The notes: generated by a model not told the origin, from the letters alone. A stretch of DNA of 64,000 bases from Candidatus Babeliales bacterium (GCA_040879965.1 JBBDJI010000012.1:1-64000), one strand, 5' to 3'; shown: positions 1 through 9,284, counted from the stretch's first letter. A program made the numbers and translations.

Positions 1-1607
1 TTACATGGATTTACTGACATATCACCTTCACGGCTATTTTCACCAATGATCAAGCCTCCATAAACCTGCACACCTGGACTTACAAATAACACACCTCGTT
101 GTTGTAAGTTATCTAAAGCATAACCAGTTGTGCTACCTGGCTCCATTGAAACAATAGCACCTTTAGTACGGGTCGGAATATCACCTTTATATGGTTGATA
201 ACCAGAAAAATGACAATTAAACAAACCAGTTCCTCGTGTATCGGTTAAAAATTGGCTACGAAATCCGAGTAATCCACGAGATGGCACTTCAAACTCCATA
301 CGTAAACGGTTATTTTTAAGCGGCTCCATATGCTTTAATTCAGCTTTCTTTCTGCCTAACTTTTCCATTACGACACCTTGATGATCATTATCTACTTCGA
401 TCATTACAAATTCTACAGGCTCATGCTTGGTGCCATCAATAGTTTTATAAATCACTTCTGGTGCAGAAAGTTGAAACTCAAAGCCTTCACGACGCATATT
501 TTCAAATAAAATACCAAGATGCAGCTGACCTCGCCCAGATACTTTAAATGTTTCTGGTGAATCAGTTGGTTCTACGCGTAATGCCACGTTTGTTTTTAAT
601 TCTTTTTCTAAACGTTCCTTAATTTGACGAGACGTCAATAAAGAACCATCTTTTCCGCTAAATGGTGAATCGTTAACTGATAGAAATACTGATAATGTCG
701 GTTCATCAATTGATACATAATCACACGGAGTCGGGTTTTCCGGCATACAAATAGTAGAACCAATCATAACCGGATCATTAAATCCAGTTACTGCTACAAT
801 ATTACCATATTCTGCGGTTTCTACTTCTTTTTTGCTTAAACCATCAAATACATACATTTTGGTAATTTTTGTTGGTCTGCCAATTTTGCCATCTCTGCAA
901 CATACAATTTGTTGGCCAACTGATAATGAACCACTAAATATTCTACCAATTGCAATAGTTCCCAAAAAATCTGAATAATCGAGGTTGGTTACCAATAATT
1001 GCAAATATTCTGCACGGGGTTTTGGTGCTGGTACTTGCTTGATAATGGCATCCAATAAAGGAGACATATCGCCACTCATCAGAGTAGAATCTTGATTTAC
1101 AAAGCCTAATTTAGCCGAACCATATAAAATAGGGAATTCTAGTTGGCTTTCATCAGTTGCATAATCTAAAAATAAGTCATTAATTTCATTTTCTACGCGA
1201 TCAATTTCTGCATCGGGACGGTCAATCTTATTAATAAGAACTAAAGGCTTAAGATTTAATTCCAAAGCTTTACGGAGTACAAATCGGGTACCAGGCAATA
1301 CACCTTCTGCCGCATCAACTAAAAGCAAGAAGCCTTCAACCATCTGCAGAGTACGTTCTACTTCGCCACCAAAGTCAGTATGCCCCGGTGTATCAACAAT
1401 GTTGATCCGGTGATCATTATAAGCAATACCAGTTTGTTTGGCTAAAATCGTAATCCCACGTTCTTTTTCCAAATCATTTGAATCCATCACTCGATCAGCA
1501 GATGCATCAAATTGCATTCCTGCTTGCTTTAAAAGCTTATCTACCAGTGTGGTTTTTCCATGATCAACATGGGCAATAATGGCTATATTTCGTATTTTTT
1601 CTGACAT
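1..1607 (-). CDS. typA: GTP-binding translation factor BipA/TypA (3' end cut by window edge)
   Basis: Ribosome-associated translational GTPase of the EF-G/LepA group, acting in the cytoplasm in ribosome assembly and stress adaptation. The frame starts at the ATG at 1605-1607, behind AGGGATT, and runs off the left edge after about 535 codons; the family is usually about 600 residues, so the last 70 or so are missing. Visible motifs: P-loop AHVDHGKTT at residues 12-20, [14 protein letters not shown] near 72, NKID near 124, then the EF-Tu-like domain 2 and the EF-G-like domains. The last visible stretch, [19 protein letters not shown], is characteristic of BipA. It is absent from simple ORF lists only because it is open at the edge. 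It is divergent from the next gene. Identification is very secure. Confidence 0.97.
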   Translation of the reverse strand, partial: MSEKIRNIAIIAHVDHGKTTLVDKLLKQAGMQFDASADRVMDSNDLEKERGITILAKQTGIAYNDHRINIVDTPGHTDFGGEVERTLQMVEGFLLLVDAAEGVLPGTRFVLRKALELNLKPLVLINKIDRPDAEIDRVENEINDLFLDYATDESQLEFPILYGSAKLGFVNQDSTLMSGDMSPLLDAIIKQVPAPKPRAEYLQLLVTNLDYSDFLGTIAIGRIFSGSLSVGQQIVCCRDGKIGRPTKITKMYVFDGLSKKEVETAEYGNIVAVTGFNDPVMIGSTICMPENPTPCDYVSIDEPTLSVFLSVNDSPFSGKDGSLLTSRQIKERLEKELKTNVALRVEPTDSPETFKVSGRGQLHLGILFENMRREGFEFQLSAPEVIYKTIDGTKHEPVEFVMIEVDNDHQGVVMEKLGRKKAELKHMEPLKNNRLRMEFEVPSRGLLGFRSQFLTDTRGTGLFNCHFSGYQPYKGDIPTRTKGAIVSMEPGSTTGYALDNLQQRGVLFVSPGVQVYGGLIIGENSREGDMSVNPC

Positions 1608-1743
1608 AATCCCTATCCAATGTTTTATAAAAGTTTTCTATTTGTAAAATTACCCTTGTTCTTAGCTTATCAATTCTTTTCTAAAAGTCTAGCAAAATAT
1701 TTCGTGATAGTCACCCCAAAAATGAGCATAAATTAAAACCTTA

Positions 1744-1773
1744 TTTACAGATAGAAATGGTATTTGATATACT
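1744..1773 (+). promoter_or_regulatory. Sigma70-type promoter for the duplicated secreted protein
   Basis: TTTACA (1744-1749), an 18-bp spacer and TATACT (1768-1773). Transcription would start near 1780, downstream of an in-frame ATG at 1757. This supports the ATG at 1799 as the true start. Confidence 0.6.
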
Positions 1774-1798
1774 TAAAAAAGAGAAAAGGAGCTTAAAA

Positions 1799-3259
1799 AT
1801 GAAAAAAATCATGAGCCTAATTCCTATTTTGCTCGGGCTAATCTTGTTCAATACTGCTATTTTGAACATCCAGGCTCAAGAAAGAAGTCCCCAAACCTAT
1901 AAGCAAGTGAAAGAAAAGATTCTTGACTATAAAGATACGTTTGCAAATGATATAGCAACATTTGCAGTTCATGTACTTACAGTACTCCCCCCGCTTACTG
2001 ATAGCCAAAAAAAATCGTTGAAAAATATACAGAGCCTTCTTGGTGAGCTTGCCACAATGAATTGGGAAAAAGAATATAAAGATATTCAAAGAATCCCGCA
2101 AACCTTGCAAGGCTCAGGAACTTTAAAAGAATTAACTAAAAAATTAGATAAATTAGAGGAACAAAAAGAAGAGTTATACATCGATTGGTCATCAAAAATT
2201 GCAGTTAAATACCCTGCCGCGCAATTAGTTGAACAATTGATTTCAGGAAAAATTCCTGAGCAAGAAAAAATCACCCTCAATTTAAATGAGCTCCATTCTT
2301 TTTTTAATGAACTCAATAAAGAACAAAAAAGGATAGAAAAACAACTATCAGAGATAAGCAAAAAGCTAGGAAAATTAGCAAAAAAAGAGCTGGTATCACA
2401 ACCAAGAATAATAGAAATTTATAATGAACTAACTCAAAACCAGGAAAATTTGATTCGTGAAATTTTTGAAAATGATTTGCAGAGCAAATTATATTATGAT
2501 TATTCATTATGGCAATCAATTTTCAAAACAATTATTGAAAAAGTAAACAAGGCTATTTCTATTCCCAAGGCTCAAGAAGCATCCTCAAAAATCTATGAAC
2601 AAGCACGAGAAAAAATCCTTAATTACAAAGAGAAGTTCGCGAATGATATCGCTATACTTGCAAGCCATGTACGTGAGGTGCTTCCACCACTCACCAATCA
2701 ACAAAAGCAAAGCTTAGAAAATATCGGCCATCTTCTTAATGAGCTTGCCGAAACAAACTGGAAAAAAATATATCGAGAAGAAACTCAACAAAGACCACCG
2801 CAAAAGAAGGGCGAAAGTTTTGAAGAATTATTTGAAAAAATGAAAAAATTAAAAATAAAAAAAATAAAAGTTTATGATTGGTCAAATCAAATTGCCAAAA
2901 AATATCCTGCTGCACAATTAGTTGAACAATTGATTTCAGGAAAAATACCTAATCAAGAAAAAATCACTATCAATTTAAATGAACTTCGCTCTTTTTTTAA
3001 TGAACTTAACAAAGAACAGAAGCTCATTGAACAGCAAATTTTTGAAATTGAAAAAAAGCAGAGTGAAATTAGAAAAAAACAACTTACAACAAAACCGAGA
3101 ATATCTGTGATACTTTGGGACATAGACCAAAATATGACATCTTTAACTAATGAAGTTTTTGAAAATGACTTACAAAACAAGCTTTATTATAACTTTGCTT
3201 TATGGCAATCAATGTATAAAGCTATATTAGAACAAGCTAAGAAACATATCCCATTCTAA
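1799..3259 (+). CDS. Secreted protein with two tandem helical repeats, function unknown
   Basis: About 486 residues. The start at 1799 is chosen because AAAAGGAGC lies just upstream, the predicted promoter excludes the earlier ATG at 1757, and the product then begins with a clean signal peptide (MKKIMSLIPILLGLILF... up to about residue 26). The mature part is an internal duplication: residues about 33-245 and 264-486 align end to end (for example KEKILDYKDTFAND against REKILNYKEKFAND, and a shared KYPAAQLVEQLISGKIP). The sequence is charged and rich in E, K and Q, so it is probably helical or coiled coil. At the DNA level the copies share a run of about 32 identical bases, suggesting recent duplication or gene conversion. 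No known family recognised. Probably periplasmic or exported. Stands alone between two promoter/terminator signals. Confidence 0.85.
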   Translation: MKKIMSLIPILLGLILFNTAILNIQAQERSPQTYKQVKEKILDYKDTFANDIATFAVHVLTVLPPLTDSQKKSLKNIQSLLGELATMNWEKEYKDIQRIPQTLQGSGTLKELTKKLDKLEEQKEELYIDWSSKIAVKYPAAQLVEQLISGKIPEQEKITLNLNELHSFFNELNKEQKRIEKQLSEISKKLGKLAKKELVSQPRIIEIYNELTQNQENLIREIFENDLQSKLYYDYSLWQSIFKTIIEKVNKAISIPKAQEASSKIYEQAREKILNYKEKFANDIAILASHVREVLPPLTNQQKQSLENIGHLLNELAETNWKKIYREETQQRPPQKKGESFEELFEKMKKLKIKKIKVYDWSNQIAKKYPAAQLVEQLISGKIPNQEKITINLNELRSFFNELNKEQKLIEQQIFEIEKKQSEIRKKQLTTKPRISVILWDIDQNMTSLTNEVFENDLQNKLYYNFALWQSMYKAILEQAKKHIPF

Positions 3260-3264
3260 AAAAA

Positions 3265-3306
3265 ATAAGAGCTAATCAAAACTTTTAAGAATTGATCAGC
3301 TCTTAT
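3265..3306. terminator. Bidirectional terminator between the secreted-protein gene and rpsR
   Basis: Inverted repeat with 15-nt arms (3265-3279 and 3292-3306) differing at one position, with A and T runs on both sides. It sits between two convergent genes, so it can serve both strands. Confidence 0.7.
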
Positions 3307-3328
3307 AAATTTACTTATGCCAAATTAT

Positions 3329-3622
3329 TTAAAATTCAGGCGCATAATATGGTAATAACGCCATCACGCGTGCTTTTTTAATTACATGCGAAAGCGCACG
3401 TTGATGACGCGCACAAACGCCAGATATACGCGAAGGTAAAATTTTACCTCGCTCAGTTAAAAAGCTTTTTAACACTGGTACATTTTTATAATCCAACACA
3501 GTTTCTACTTGTTTCGCTCCACAAAAGCGGCAATGCTTACGAGGTGCAAAAGATAATCTACGTGCTTTTTTACGTAATAAACGACTGCTAATTTTTAATT
3601 TTGATGTTCTTTTTTTTACCAT
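3329..3622 (-). CDS. rpsR: 30S ribosomal protein S18
   Basis: Small-subunit ribosomal protein, 97 residues, which binds S6 on the 30S platform. The central block ([17 protein letters not shown], then [25 protein letters not shown]) is the S18 signature, including a CxxC and a CARH that could form a zinc site, as in the zinc-containing S18 variants. The N-terminal tail is strongly basic. It lies one base downstream of rpsF, the usual S6-S18 pairing, and is translated from a shared mRNA that ends at the terminator at 3265-3306. No single-stranded DNA-binding protein gene sits between the two, unlike in many bacteria. Confidence 0.97.
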   Translation of the reverse strand: MVKKRTSKLKISSRLLRKKARRLSFAPRKHCRFCGAKQVETVLDYKNVPVLKSFLTERGKILPSRISGVCARHQRALSHVIKKARVMALLPYYAPEF

Positions 3623-3623
3623 T

Positions 3624-4124
3624 TTATTCCTCAGTTTCTTCTAAATCTGCGTCATTTTCATCATCTTCTTCTACTGATTTGGCAACCTTGGGCATTGGCG
3701 CTTCTAACGTACCAGTTGTTTTAAGTAATCCTTCCATTTTGTTTTCTCTTAAAAAAGTATCGACATCTTGTGAAGGAATATCTTCGAGAGATTCAGGTTT
3801 GTAATATGTTAGTGATTGATCCATATCAAGACGAGAATTCATAAAACGCATGATCATTTGAGGATATTTAACCGTAAACAATGAATGAATATCCTTAGTT
3901 AATTCATCAACATTATTAAGATTAGTTTCAAAACGAGTTAAAAAATAGACACCGTATTCATTATTTTGAACAGGATAGGCAAGTCTGTATTTACCCCATC
4001 GTTCAAAAGAAGTTATTGAACCGCCACTTTTCTTTACTAAGCGTTCAAACTCATTTTCTAACGCAGATGTTTCATCCGCGGTAATTTCGGGAATGGATAA
4101 AATAAGGGTTTCGTAACGAACCAT
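3624..4124 (-). CDS. rpsF: 30S ribosomal protein S6
   Basis: Small-subunit ribosomal protein that pairs with S18. The start at 4124 (MVRYETLIL) follows AGGAG at a good distance and matches the normal S6 N-terminus. A longer frame from 4172 exists but adds 16 residues unlike the family. 166 residues: the first 95 or so form the S6 fold ([31 protein letters not shown]), and a long C-terminal extension of about 65 residues ends in an acidic tail ([15 protein letters not shown]). Extended acidic S6 tails occur elsewhere and can be substrates for glutamylation, but nothing here shows that. First gene of the rpsF-rpsR pair. Confidence 0.97.
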   Translation of the reverse strand: MVRYETLILSIPEITADETSALENEFERLVKKSGGSITSFERWGKYRLAYPVQNNEYGVYFLTRFETNLNNVDELTKDIHSLFTVKYPQMIMRFMNSRLDMDQSLTYYKPESLEDIPSQDVDTFLRENKMEGLLKTTGTLEAPMPKVAKSVEEDDENDADLEETEE

Positions 4125-4260
4125 AAAAAGAACTCCTACTAATTGGAAATGCTTTAAAGCATTATAAAACATTGGTTTTATTTAGTTATCTAAAAAAACA
4201 CCCTAGAAATGGGCATTCTTAAAAAGAATATAACAAAAAAAAAGCTTTTCTGCTAGCTTG

Positions 4261-4290
4261 AAAAAAAAATAGCCGCTCATAAGAGCGGCT
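4261..4290 (-). terminator. Rho-independent terminator of the S24-type regulator gene
   Basis: Perfect 8-bp stem AGCCGCTC/GAGCGGCT (4271-4278 and 4283-4290) with a 4-nt loop. It is followed on the minus strand by nine U residues (the A run at 4261-4269). Confidence 0.85.
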
Positions 4291-4301
4291 TAATTTAATT
4301 T

Positions 4302-4976
4302 TTAGATCAATTTTTGGTGACGTTGAATAACACGGCCAATAATTCTGAAATGATCTTTGCCACGAACTAACGCAACTGGTGCTTGTTTATGATTAACCGA
4401 TTCTAAGACTATGAAGTCTTCAGTATAAGTCACTTGCATAATCGCACGAGTAGCCGTATCGTTGCCATATTCAACAGCCGCAATATCTCCTGAACGCGTC
4501 CATGTTTCTGGTGAAATAATTAACAAATCACCTTTTACAAAAATCGGCGCCATAAGATTATTATCAACTGAAAAAGAAAACATTGCATTATCTGTGGTAT
4601 TTAAGATTGGTACGAACTCATCTTTATGTCCGCTTGTAATTTGCATAAGTTGATTATTATAAGGAGATGGGTTAGCAGGAATTTCTCCAACAACCGGAAT
4701 AATTTGTACTTTCAACTCAACATCAGATTTTTCTGGCATGCTTACATTACTGTCTATGTTATCAGTACGCTGCTTGCGTTGTGCAAAAAGATCAACTGGA
4801 TTTACTTCAAAAGCGTTAGCTAGCTTTCTTAATGAATCTTCATTCCAGCGCCTGGTTCCATTTTTTATATGCGTTAAGTAACTCTCGGACATCCCAGTCT
4901 TTTCTGCTAAGACTTTTGTGGTCCATCCTTTTTCCCTGAGCAACTCTTTAACACGCAATTCTGTCAAGGAAGACAT
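4302..4976 (-). CDS. XRE-family regulator with S24 (LexA/CI-like) C-terminal domain
   Basis: 224 residues. Residues about 5-65 form a Cro/C1-type helix-turn-helix (LAEKTGMSESYLTHIKNG). Residues about 90-224 resemble the S24 peptidase fold of LexA and phage repressors (PVVGEIPANP, FVKGDLLIISP, SGDIAAVEYG, IIGRVIQRHQ). The catalytic pair looks lost: the G-x-S-M serine position reads DNNLM, and the region of the catalytic lysine reads ATRAIMQV. The Ala-Gly cleavage site is also not obvious. This suggests a repressor that does not self-cleave, with the domain kept for dimerisation or ligand sensing. It has its own terminator and is divergent from rnhB. An inverted TTGTAT/ATACAA pair in the intergenic region (about 4999-5030) could be its operator. 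Role of its targets unknown; it may be a phage-derived regulator. Confidence 0.85.
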   Translation of the reverse strand: MSSLTELRVKELLREKGWTTKVLAEKTGMSESYLTHIKNGTRRWNEDSLRKLANAFEVNPVDLFAQRKQRTDNIDSNVSMPEKSDVELKVQIIPVVGEIPANPSPYNNQLMQITSGHKDEFVPILNTTDNAMFSFSVDNNLMAPIFVKGDLLIISPETWTRSGDIAAVEYGNDTATRAIMQVTYTEDFIVLESVNHKQAPVALVRGKDHFRIIGRVIQRHQKLI

Positions 4977-5087
4977 AATGAGCTCCTCTTACTAATTTGT
5001 ATTAAATGTGATAGTATGGTTATACAACTATAATTAATTCTAATTGTACACACTTAAATATTCTTGTCAAATGGAAAAGAAAACCCC

Positions 5088-5798
5088 ATGCCCACGATAA
5101 AATACAAGCAGCGCTTCAACAAAGATTTTTTTGAAACTCAAAATTGGCAAGAAAATCAATTAGTCTGTGGTATTGATGAGGTTGGACGTGGCTGTTTAGC
5201 CGGTCCTGTTGTGACGGCCGCCGTTATTTTATTTCCTAATAAGAAAAGTCGCTTACTTAAAGATTCCAAATTACTTGACCAAGAAGAACGTGAAAAAGGC
5301 TTTGCATGGATTCGTAAAAATGCATGGTTTTCATATGGCATTATAAATCATAGAGATATTGATACATATAATATTTATCATGCAACGCTTCGTGCGATGA
5401 AGAGAACCTTAATGCAATTATTTGCTCACTGCCCCAATCTGCCTCAAAAAATTTTAGTTGATGCAATGCCCGTTAATCTTGAAAAAACAGCGTATAGCAA
5501 TTTAGAAGTTATCTATTTTCCATTTGGCGAACGCAAATCAAGTTCGATTGCTGCTGCTTCAATTGTTGCAAAAAACATTCGTGATGAAATTATGCGCAAA
5601 CTCGATCCAGTATTTCCGCACTATAAATTTGCGCGCCATAAAGGATATAGCACCAAGGTTCATCAACAAGCAATAAGAGAACACGGTCATTCAATTATTC
5701 ATCGTCTGCGCTTTTTAGATAATAAGTACTGGCTTTCGGATGAACAAGCTACGCTGCCTTTTGAAAAAAATGATGAACATACATTAAAAATAGAATAA
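5088..5798 (+). CDS. rnhB: Ribonuclease HII
   Basis: Cleaves the RNA strand of RNA-DNA hybrids and removes misincorporated ribonucleotides. The ATG at 5088 is chosen because GGAAAAGA precedes it at a good distance; an upstream TTG at 5064 is in frame but lacks support. 236 residues. The family motif GIDEVGRG lies near residues 28-35 (catalytic D-E), a second Asp is in VDAMP near 125, and SSSIAAASIVAKNIRDE followed by HKGYSTKVH completes the RNase HII signature. The C-terminus has a short extension. It is followed at 22 bp by the HAS-barrel gene and then ftsY, all on the same strand. Confidence 0.96.
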   Translation: MPTIKYKQRFNKDFFETQNWQENQLVCGIDEVGRGCLAGPVVTAAVILFPNKKSRLLKDSKLLDQEEREKGFAWIRKNAWFSYGIINHRDIDTYNIYHATLRAMKRTLMQLFAHCPNLPQKILVDAMPVNLEKTAYSNLEVIYFPFGERKSSSIAAASIVAKNIRDEIMRKLDPVFPHYKFARHKGYSTKVHQQAIREHGHSIIHRLRFLDNKYWLSDEQATLPFEKNDEHTLKIE

Positions 5799-5820
5799 AT
5801 TATTAATTAAGGATTTTCTC

Positions 5821-6417
5821 GTGCAAACAAAATCTTTTGCTGAGGTTATTGAAAGTTCATTAACTGGTTGGCTCGCACAAAGTTGGGAGTGGAATAATTT
5901 CCCTGCATTTGGCTCATTAGTGGTTATTGAACAAAAAAAAAGAATGCTATTCGGCATTGTTCATCAAATTCAAACTGGCTCCATGGATCCGGTTCGTTAC
6001 CCATTTGCTTATCAAAAAAGCGAAGAAGAATTGCTGCTGGAACAACCACAAATTTTTGAATTTTTAAAAACTACGTTTTCTTGCCTTATTATTGGGTATC
6101 GAGAACGTGGTAATATTATTTATCAATTAGCTCCTGAGCCACCTAAAATTCACTCATTTATCACTTTACTCCAAAAAGATTTATATAAAGAGTTTTTTAG
6201 CACACATAAATATCTCCATCTCCTTTTTAGTCTTTCTAATCAATTATTTAGTCTTGATGAATTATTACTCGCTATCCTCAAGCAATTAAAAGATCATCAG
6301 ATACTGAATGAAGATTATCTTGAGGAATTAATTGATCAATTTTGTTTATTAAATGGTAACGACTATAGACGGCTCAAGCTGCTGCTACAAAGAATCGAAC
6401 AAATCCATTCTTCTTAA
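5821..6417 (+). CDS. HAS-barrel domain-like protein
   Basis: 198 residues, GTG start at 5821 with AAGGA eight bases upstream. The N-terminal part (FGSLVVIEQKKRMLFGIVHQ, then TGSMDPVRY and EELLLEQPQIFEFL) matches from memory a small conserved family with a HAS-barrel fold, the beta-barrel also found at the N-terminus of ATP synthase alpha/beta subunits and HerA. The C-terminal half is helical and Leu-rich (DELLLAILKQLKDHQILNEDYL). The biochemical role of the family is not known to me. Its position between rnhB and ftsY suggests a housekeeping role. No membrane segment or signal peptide is seen. Confidence 0.8.
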   Translation: MQTKSFAEVIESSLTGWLAQSWEWNNFPAFGSLVVIEQKKRMLFGIVHQIQTGSMDPVRYPFAYQKSEEELLLEQPQIFEFLKTTFSCLIIGYRERGNIIYQLAPEPPKIHSFITLLQKDLYKEFFSTHKYLHLLFSLSNQLFSLDELLLAILKQLKDHQILNEDYLEELIDQFCLLNGNDYRRLKLLLQRIEQIHSS

Positions 6418-6451
6418 TAAAGCACTTGGCATTAAAAAAATAGAAAAAAAC

Positions 6452-6460
6452 TGATATACT
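6452..6460 (+). promoter_or_regulatory. Extended -10 promoter element for ftsY
   Basis: TGATATACT, an extended -10 (TG-N-TATACT), 36 bp before the ftsY start. No -35 at the normal distance is visible; a TTGGCA at 6426 is too far upstream. Confidence 0.5.
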
Positions 6461-6495
6461 ATAAAAAATTAACCTTTTTTTAGAAAATAATTACC

Positions 6496-7380
6496 ATGTT
6501 TAATATTTTAAAAAATACATTTGGCACTATTTTTTCTCAGTTTAATAAGATTCAAGGGCTATTTTCTCGCACTTCCATTGATGAAAAAACAATGCAAGAG
6601 TTGGAGCAACTATTAATTGAAGCAGATACGGGCATTCAAACGACCCGTGTTATTTTAACCAATCTTAAAGAAAAATTTCGCCAAGGCATTATTAAACAAG
6701 GTGAGGATTTAAAAAAAGCACTCGAACTAGAACTTGTTAATCTATTAAAGCCATTTACTCATTCTGAAAATCGTATTTATTTATTAGTTGGTATTAATGG
6801 CAGTGGCAAAACCACCGGTGCAGCAAAACTAGCCTATCAATACCAGCAACAAGGAAAAAAAGTTTTATTAGTAGCTGGTGATACATTCCGTGCTGCGGCA
6901 AGTGATCAACTTAAACAATGGGCAGAAAAAGTTGGCGTTAATATTGTATGTGGCAAAGAAAATCAAGATCCGGGATCTGTTGTGTTTGCTGGCTGCGAAC
7001 AATTTAAAAAAGATAATTATGATATTCTTATTATTGACACCGCTGGGCGCTTACAAACAAAAATTAATTTAATGCATGAGCTTGCTAAGATTAAAAAAAT
7101 TATTCTCAAGCAATTTCCTACTGAACCGATCACTACCCTGCTCACGCTTGATGCAATGCTCGGGCAAAATTCACTCGAGCAAGCAAAAGTTTTCCACGAT
7201 TGCACTAAAATTAATGGCATTGTGTTATCTAAAATGGATGGCACTGGAAAAGGTGGCATTGTTTTTGCAATTAATGAAACGCTCCAAATTCCAGTAGCAT
7301 ATATCGCTCATGGTGAAAAAAAAGAAGATCTCAAACAATTTAACCCTCCTGAATATGTGCAGCAATTAATTGCCGAATAA
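6496..7380 (+). CDS. ftsY: Signal recognition particle receptor FtsY
   Basis: Membrane-associated GTPase that docks ribosome-SRP complexes at the translocon. 294 residues: a helical N domain (to about residue 90) with no long acidic A domain, then the G domain. Motifs in order: GINGSGKTT near 100-108, DTFRAAASDQLKQWAE, DTAGRLQTKINLMHEL near 181, and SKMDGTGKGG near 245. The DTAGR...N-L-M-H-E-L pattern and the C-terminal GEKKEDLKQFNPPEYV favour FtsY over Ffh, and no M domain is present. The short form is typical of reduced genomes. It converges on a small secreted-protein gene two bases away, without an obvious terminator. Confidence 0.95.
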   Translation: MFNILKNTFGTIFSQFNKIQGLFSRTSIDEKTMQELEQLLIEADTGIQTTRVILTNLKEKFRQGIIKQGEDLKKALELELVNLLKPFTHSENRIYLLVGINGSGKTTGAAKLAYQYQQQGKKVLLVAGDTFRAAASDQLKQWAEKVGVNIVCGKENQDPGSVVFAGCEQFKKDNYDILIIDTAGRLQTKINLMHELAKIKKIILKQFPTEPITTLLTLDAMLGQNSLEQAKVFHDCTKINGIVLSKMDGTGKGGIVFAINETLQIPVAYIAHGEKKEDLKQFNPPEYVQQLIAE

Positions 7381-7382
7381 AT

Positions 7383-7592
7383 TTATTTTTTTTCTAATTT
7401 CTGTTTGTTTTGTGGAGCACTATTTTTTTCATTTTCTTGTTTTGATTGTGTCGCCTGTGCCGCTTGCTGCTCTTTAATTATCTGTTCATGACGTCTTGCT
7501 TGCTGTAATTGATAATTTTTTTTACTCCAACCACTCATTGCACATAAATTATTCAAGCAAAGGATTACACAAAAAACTAAGTTTTTTTTCAT
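7383..7592 (-). CDS. Small secreted basic/Gln-rich protein, unknown
   Basis: 69 residues. GGAGAAG precedes the ATG. A signal peptide is clear (MKKNLVFCVILCLNNLCAMS), leaving a mature peptide of about 50 residues dominated by Q, K, E and A (QQAARATQSKQENEKNSAPQNKQ-like composition), probably disordered or helical. No recognisable family. It is convergent with ftsY and divergent from prmC. The ribosome-binding site and signal peptide make a real gene likely, but the small size keeps confidence moderate. Confidence 0.65.
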   Translation of the reverse strand: MKKNLVFCVILCLNNLCAMSGWSKKNYQLQQARRHEQIIKEQQAAQATQSKQENEKNSAPQNKQKLEKK

Positions 7593-7685
7593 ACAACTTC
7601 TCCATACATTTTATTTTTCTTTATCGGCTCTCAAAAAATTGTTAGGTTTAATGTAATCAAAAATCCTTAGAGATTAGAAGTATAT

Positions 7686-8573
7686 ATGAAATATAATGTT
7701 ATTATTCTCATACAAGAAATCGCCGACCAACTCAAACATATTTATGAAGACGTTGTTGAGCAACAGCAAGTAGCCTGGTGGTTATTACAAGCAGTTACTC
7801 AAAAAACAAAAGTACAATTAATTGCCCAAGAAACCGTAGATTTAACCGAAATACAAGAAGCAACATTAAAAAAATGGATTCAGGAACATAGTCAAGATTT
7901 AAAACCATTACAATATATTCTTGGCTCAGTTCCTTTTTGCAATCTTGAAATTTTGGTAGAGCCACCAGTACTAATACCGCGCCCTGAAACTGAAGAGTGG
8001 TGTTGTGAGCTCATTGAACAATTAAAACAACTTCCTGATAAAAATATAATGATTCTTGATTTATGTAGTGGTTCAGGATGCATTGCATTGGCATTAGCAA
8101 AAGCATTACCACAAGCAACAGTAATTGGTACTGATATTTCAGAGCATGCTTTAGCTTTAGCGCAAAAAAATGCGCAGCATAATAAGCTTTTAAATATTAA
8201 ATTTTTGCATTCAGATATTTATGATAAAATTCCTCAAGAATATAAATTTGATTTAATTGTAAGTAATCCACCTTATATTGCGCCCGAGGAATGGCAAAAT
8301 CTTTCACCGATGGTTAAAAAATGGGAAGAAAAAATAGCATTAGTGGCCGATGATCAAGGACTTACAATAATCAGAAAAATTATTGATAATGCACATAATT
8401 GGTTACGACAAAATCCTGCTTTAACTTCTTTAAAAATTCCACAACTCATCATTGAAATAGGCTACAAACAAGGACAAGTAGTAAAAAGCTATATGGAAAA
8501 TGCAACATTCAAAAATGTACAAATTAAAAAAGATTTATCAGGAAAAGACCGAATTGTTACCGGAAGGCTATAA
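7686..8573 (+). CDS. prmC: Peptide chain release factor glutamine N5-methyltransferase
   Basis: Methylates the Gln of the GGQ motif in release factors RF1/RF2 with S-adenosylmethionine. 295 residues: a helical N-terminal substrate-recognition domain, then a class I methyltransferase. Motif I is DLCSGSGCIALALAKA near residue 124, and the N5-glutamine methyltransferase motif SNPPYIAPEEW lies near 193. The preceding YILGSVPF and PRPETEEW are also diagnostic of PrmC (HemK). The gene is followed after 3 bp by the PilM-like gene, so the three genes 7686-9831 probably form one transcript. RF genes are not in this window. Confidence 0.95.
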   Translation: MKYNVIILIQEIADQLKHIYEDVVEQQQVAWWLLQAVTQKTKVQLIAQETVDLTEIQEATLKKWIQEHSQDLKPLQYILGSVPFCNLEILVEPPVLIPRPETEEWCCELIEQLKQLPDKNIMILDLCSGSGCIALALAKALPQATVIGTDISEHALALAQKNAQHNKLLNIKFLHSDIYDKIPQEYKFDLIVSNPPYIAPEEWQNLSPMVKKWEEKIALVADDQGLTIIRKIIDNAHNWLRQNPALTSLKIPQLIIEIGYKQGQVVKSYMENATFKNVQIKKDLSGKDRIVTGRL

Positions 8574-8576
8574 TAA

Positions 8577-9284
8577 ATGTTTTCTTTGCGTGAAAAACGT
8601 AAGCATATTATTTCAGTCCATCTTAATCAAAACCATCTAGCATGCTATTGGCTTGAAAAATTAAAACAAAATCAATTTGAAGTAAGAGCCTATCAAGCAA
8701 CAATATTGAAACGATTTGAATTTAAAAATCTAATTACTTTCAATAGTTTATTTATTAAAAGTACACTACAAAATTTTATTAAAAAGCATAATTTAAAAAA
8801 ATCGGATGCTGTACTTTCTTTAGGTGGTCCCGGTTTTATTGAACAAATTATTAATCTTGGCACCGAAATACCACAAATATATCATCTTAATTGCGCAAAG
8901 AATGTTCCTATTTTTTGGGATTATCAACCAATGAGCTATGTAAAACAATCGAATAAAACCTATTATTATTGTTGTGCAATTACCAAAGAATTACTTTTCC
9001 AACAACAATTAATCGCATTAATGGTACCGATTACTTACACTAAAATACTTTCTCAACGTATATCTTTATTACACGCATGCAATTATTTTTTCCCTGATCA
9101 GCTGGCTCATGCAGTGATAAACAATCACGCTTCATTGCAAAATAGTATTCGTTATTGTATTGATCAATGGGATGTTGAATCACATATCATTAACTTTACT
9201 TCTTCACTCATACAATATAAACAGCAATTATTTGAAGCAATTGGCGCTTATTTGGCAGGAATTTCAGCATATGAAAGAATTTAA
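8577..9284 (+). CDS. PilM-like type IV pilus / type II secretion assembly protein (divergent)
   Basis: 235 residues, cytoplasmic, no signal peptide. The sequence is divergent: the start (KRKHIISVHLNQNHLACYWLEKL) and SDAVLSLGGPGFIEQII fit the beta-sheet pattern of an actin-like/SHS2 fold as in PilM, but nucleotide-binding motifs are not clear. The main support is context. The next gene overlaps it by 14 bp and has the layout of PilN (short cytoplasmic tail, one membrane helix, coiled coil), and PilM-PilN is a standard pair at the inner membrane. A GspE/PilB ATPase and a prepilin-like protein occur 50 kb away. An alternative is a GspL-like cytoplasmic domain. Confidence 0.55.
   Translation: MFSLREKRKHIISVHLNQNHLACYWLEKLKQNQFEVRAYQATILKRFEFKNLITFNSLFIKSTLQNFIKKHNLKKSDAVLSLGGPGFIEQIINLGTEIPQIYHLNCAKNVPIFWDYQPMSYVKQSNKTYYYCCAITKELLFQQQLIALMVPITYTKILSQRISLLHACNYFFPDQLAHAVINNHASLQNSIRYCIDQWDVESHIINFTSSLIQYKQQLFEAIGAYLAGISAYERI

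Noticed and set aside
4999-5030. Inverted TTGTAT/ATACAA pair as a proven operator of the S24-type regulator
   Set aside because: Arms of six bases 19 bp apart are easily found by chance in AT-rich DNA. It is noted as possible in the regulator entry but not listed as a feature.
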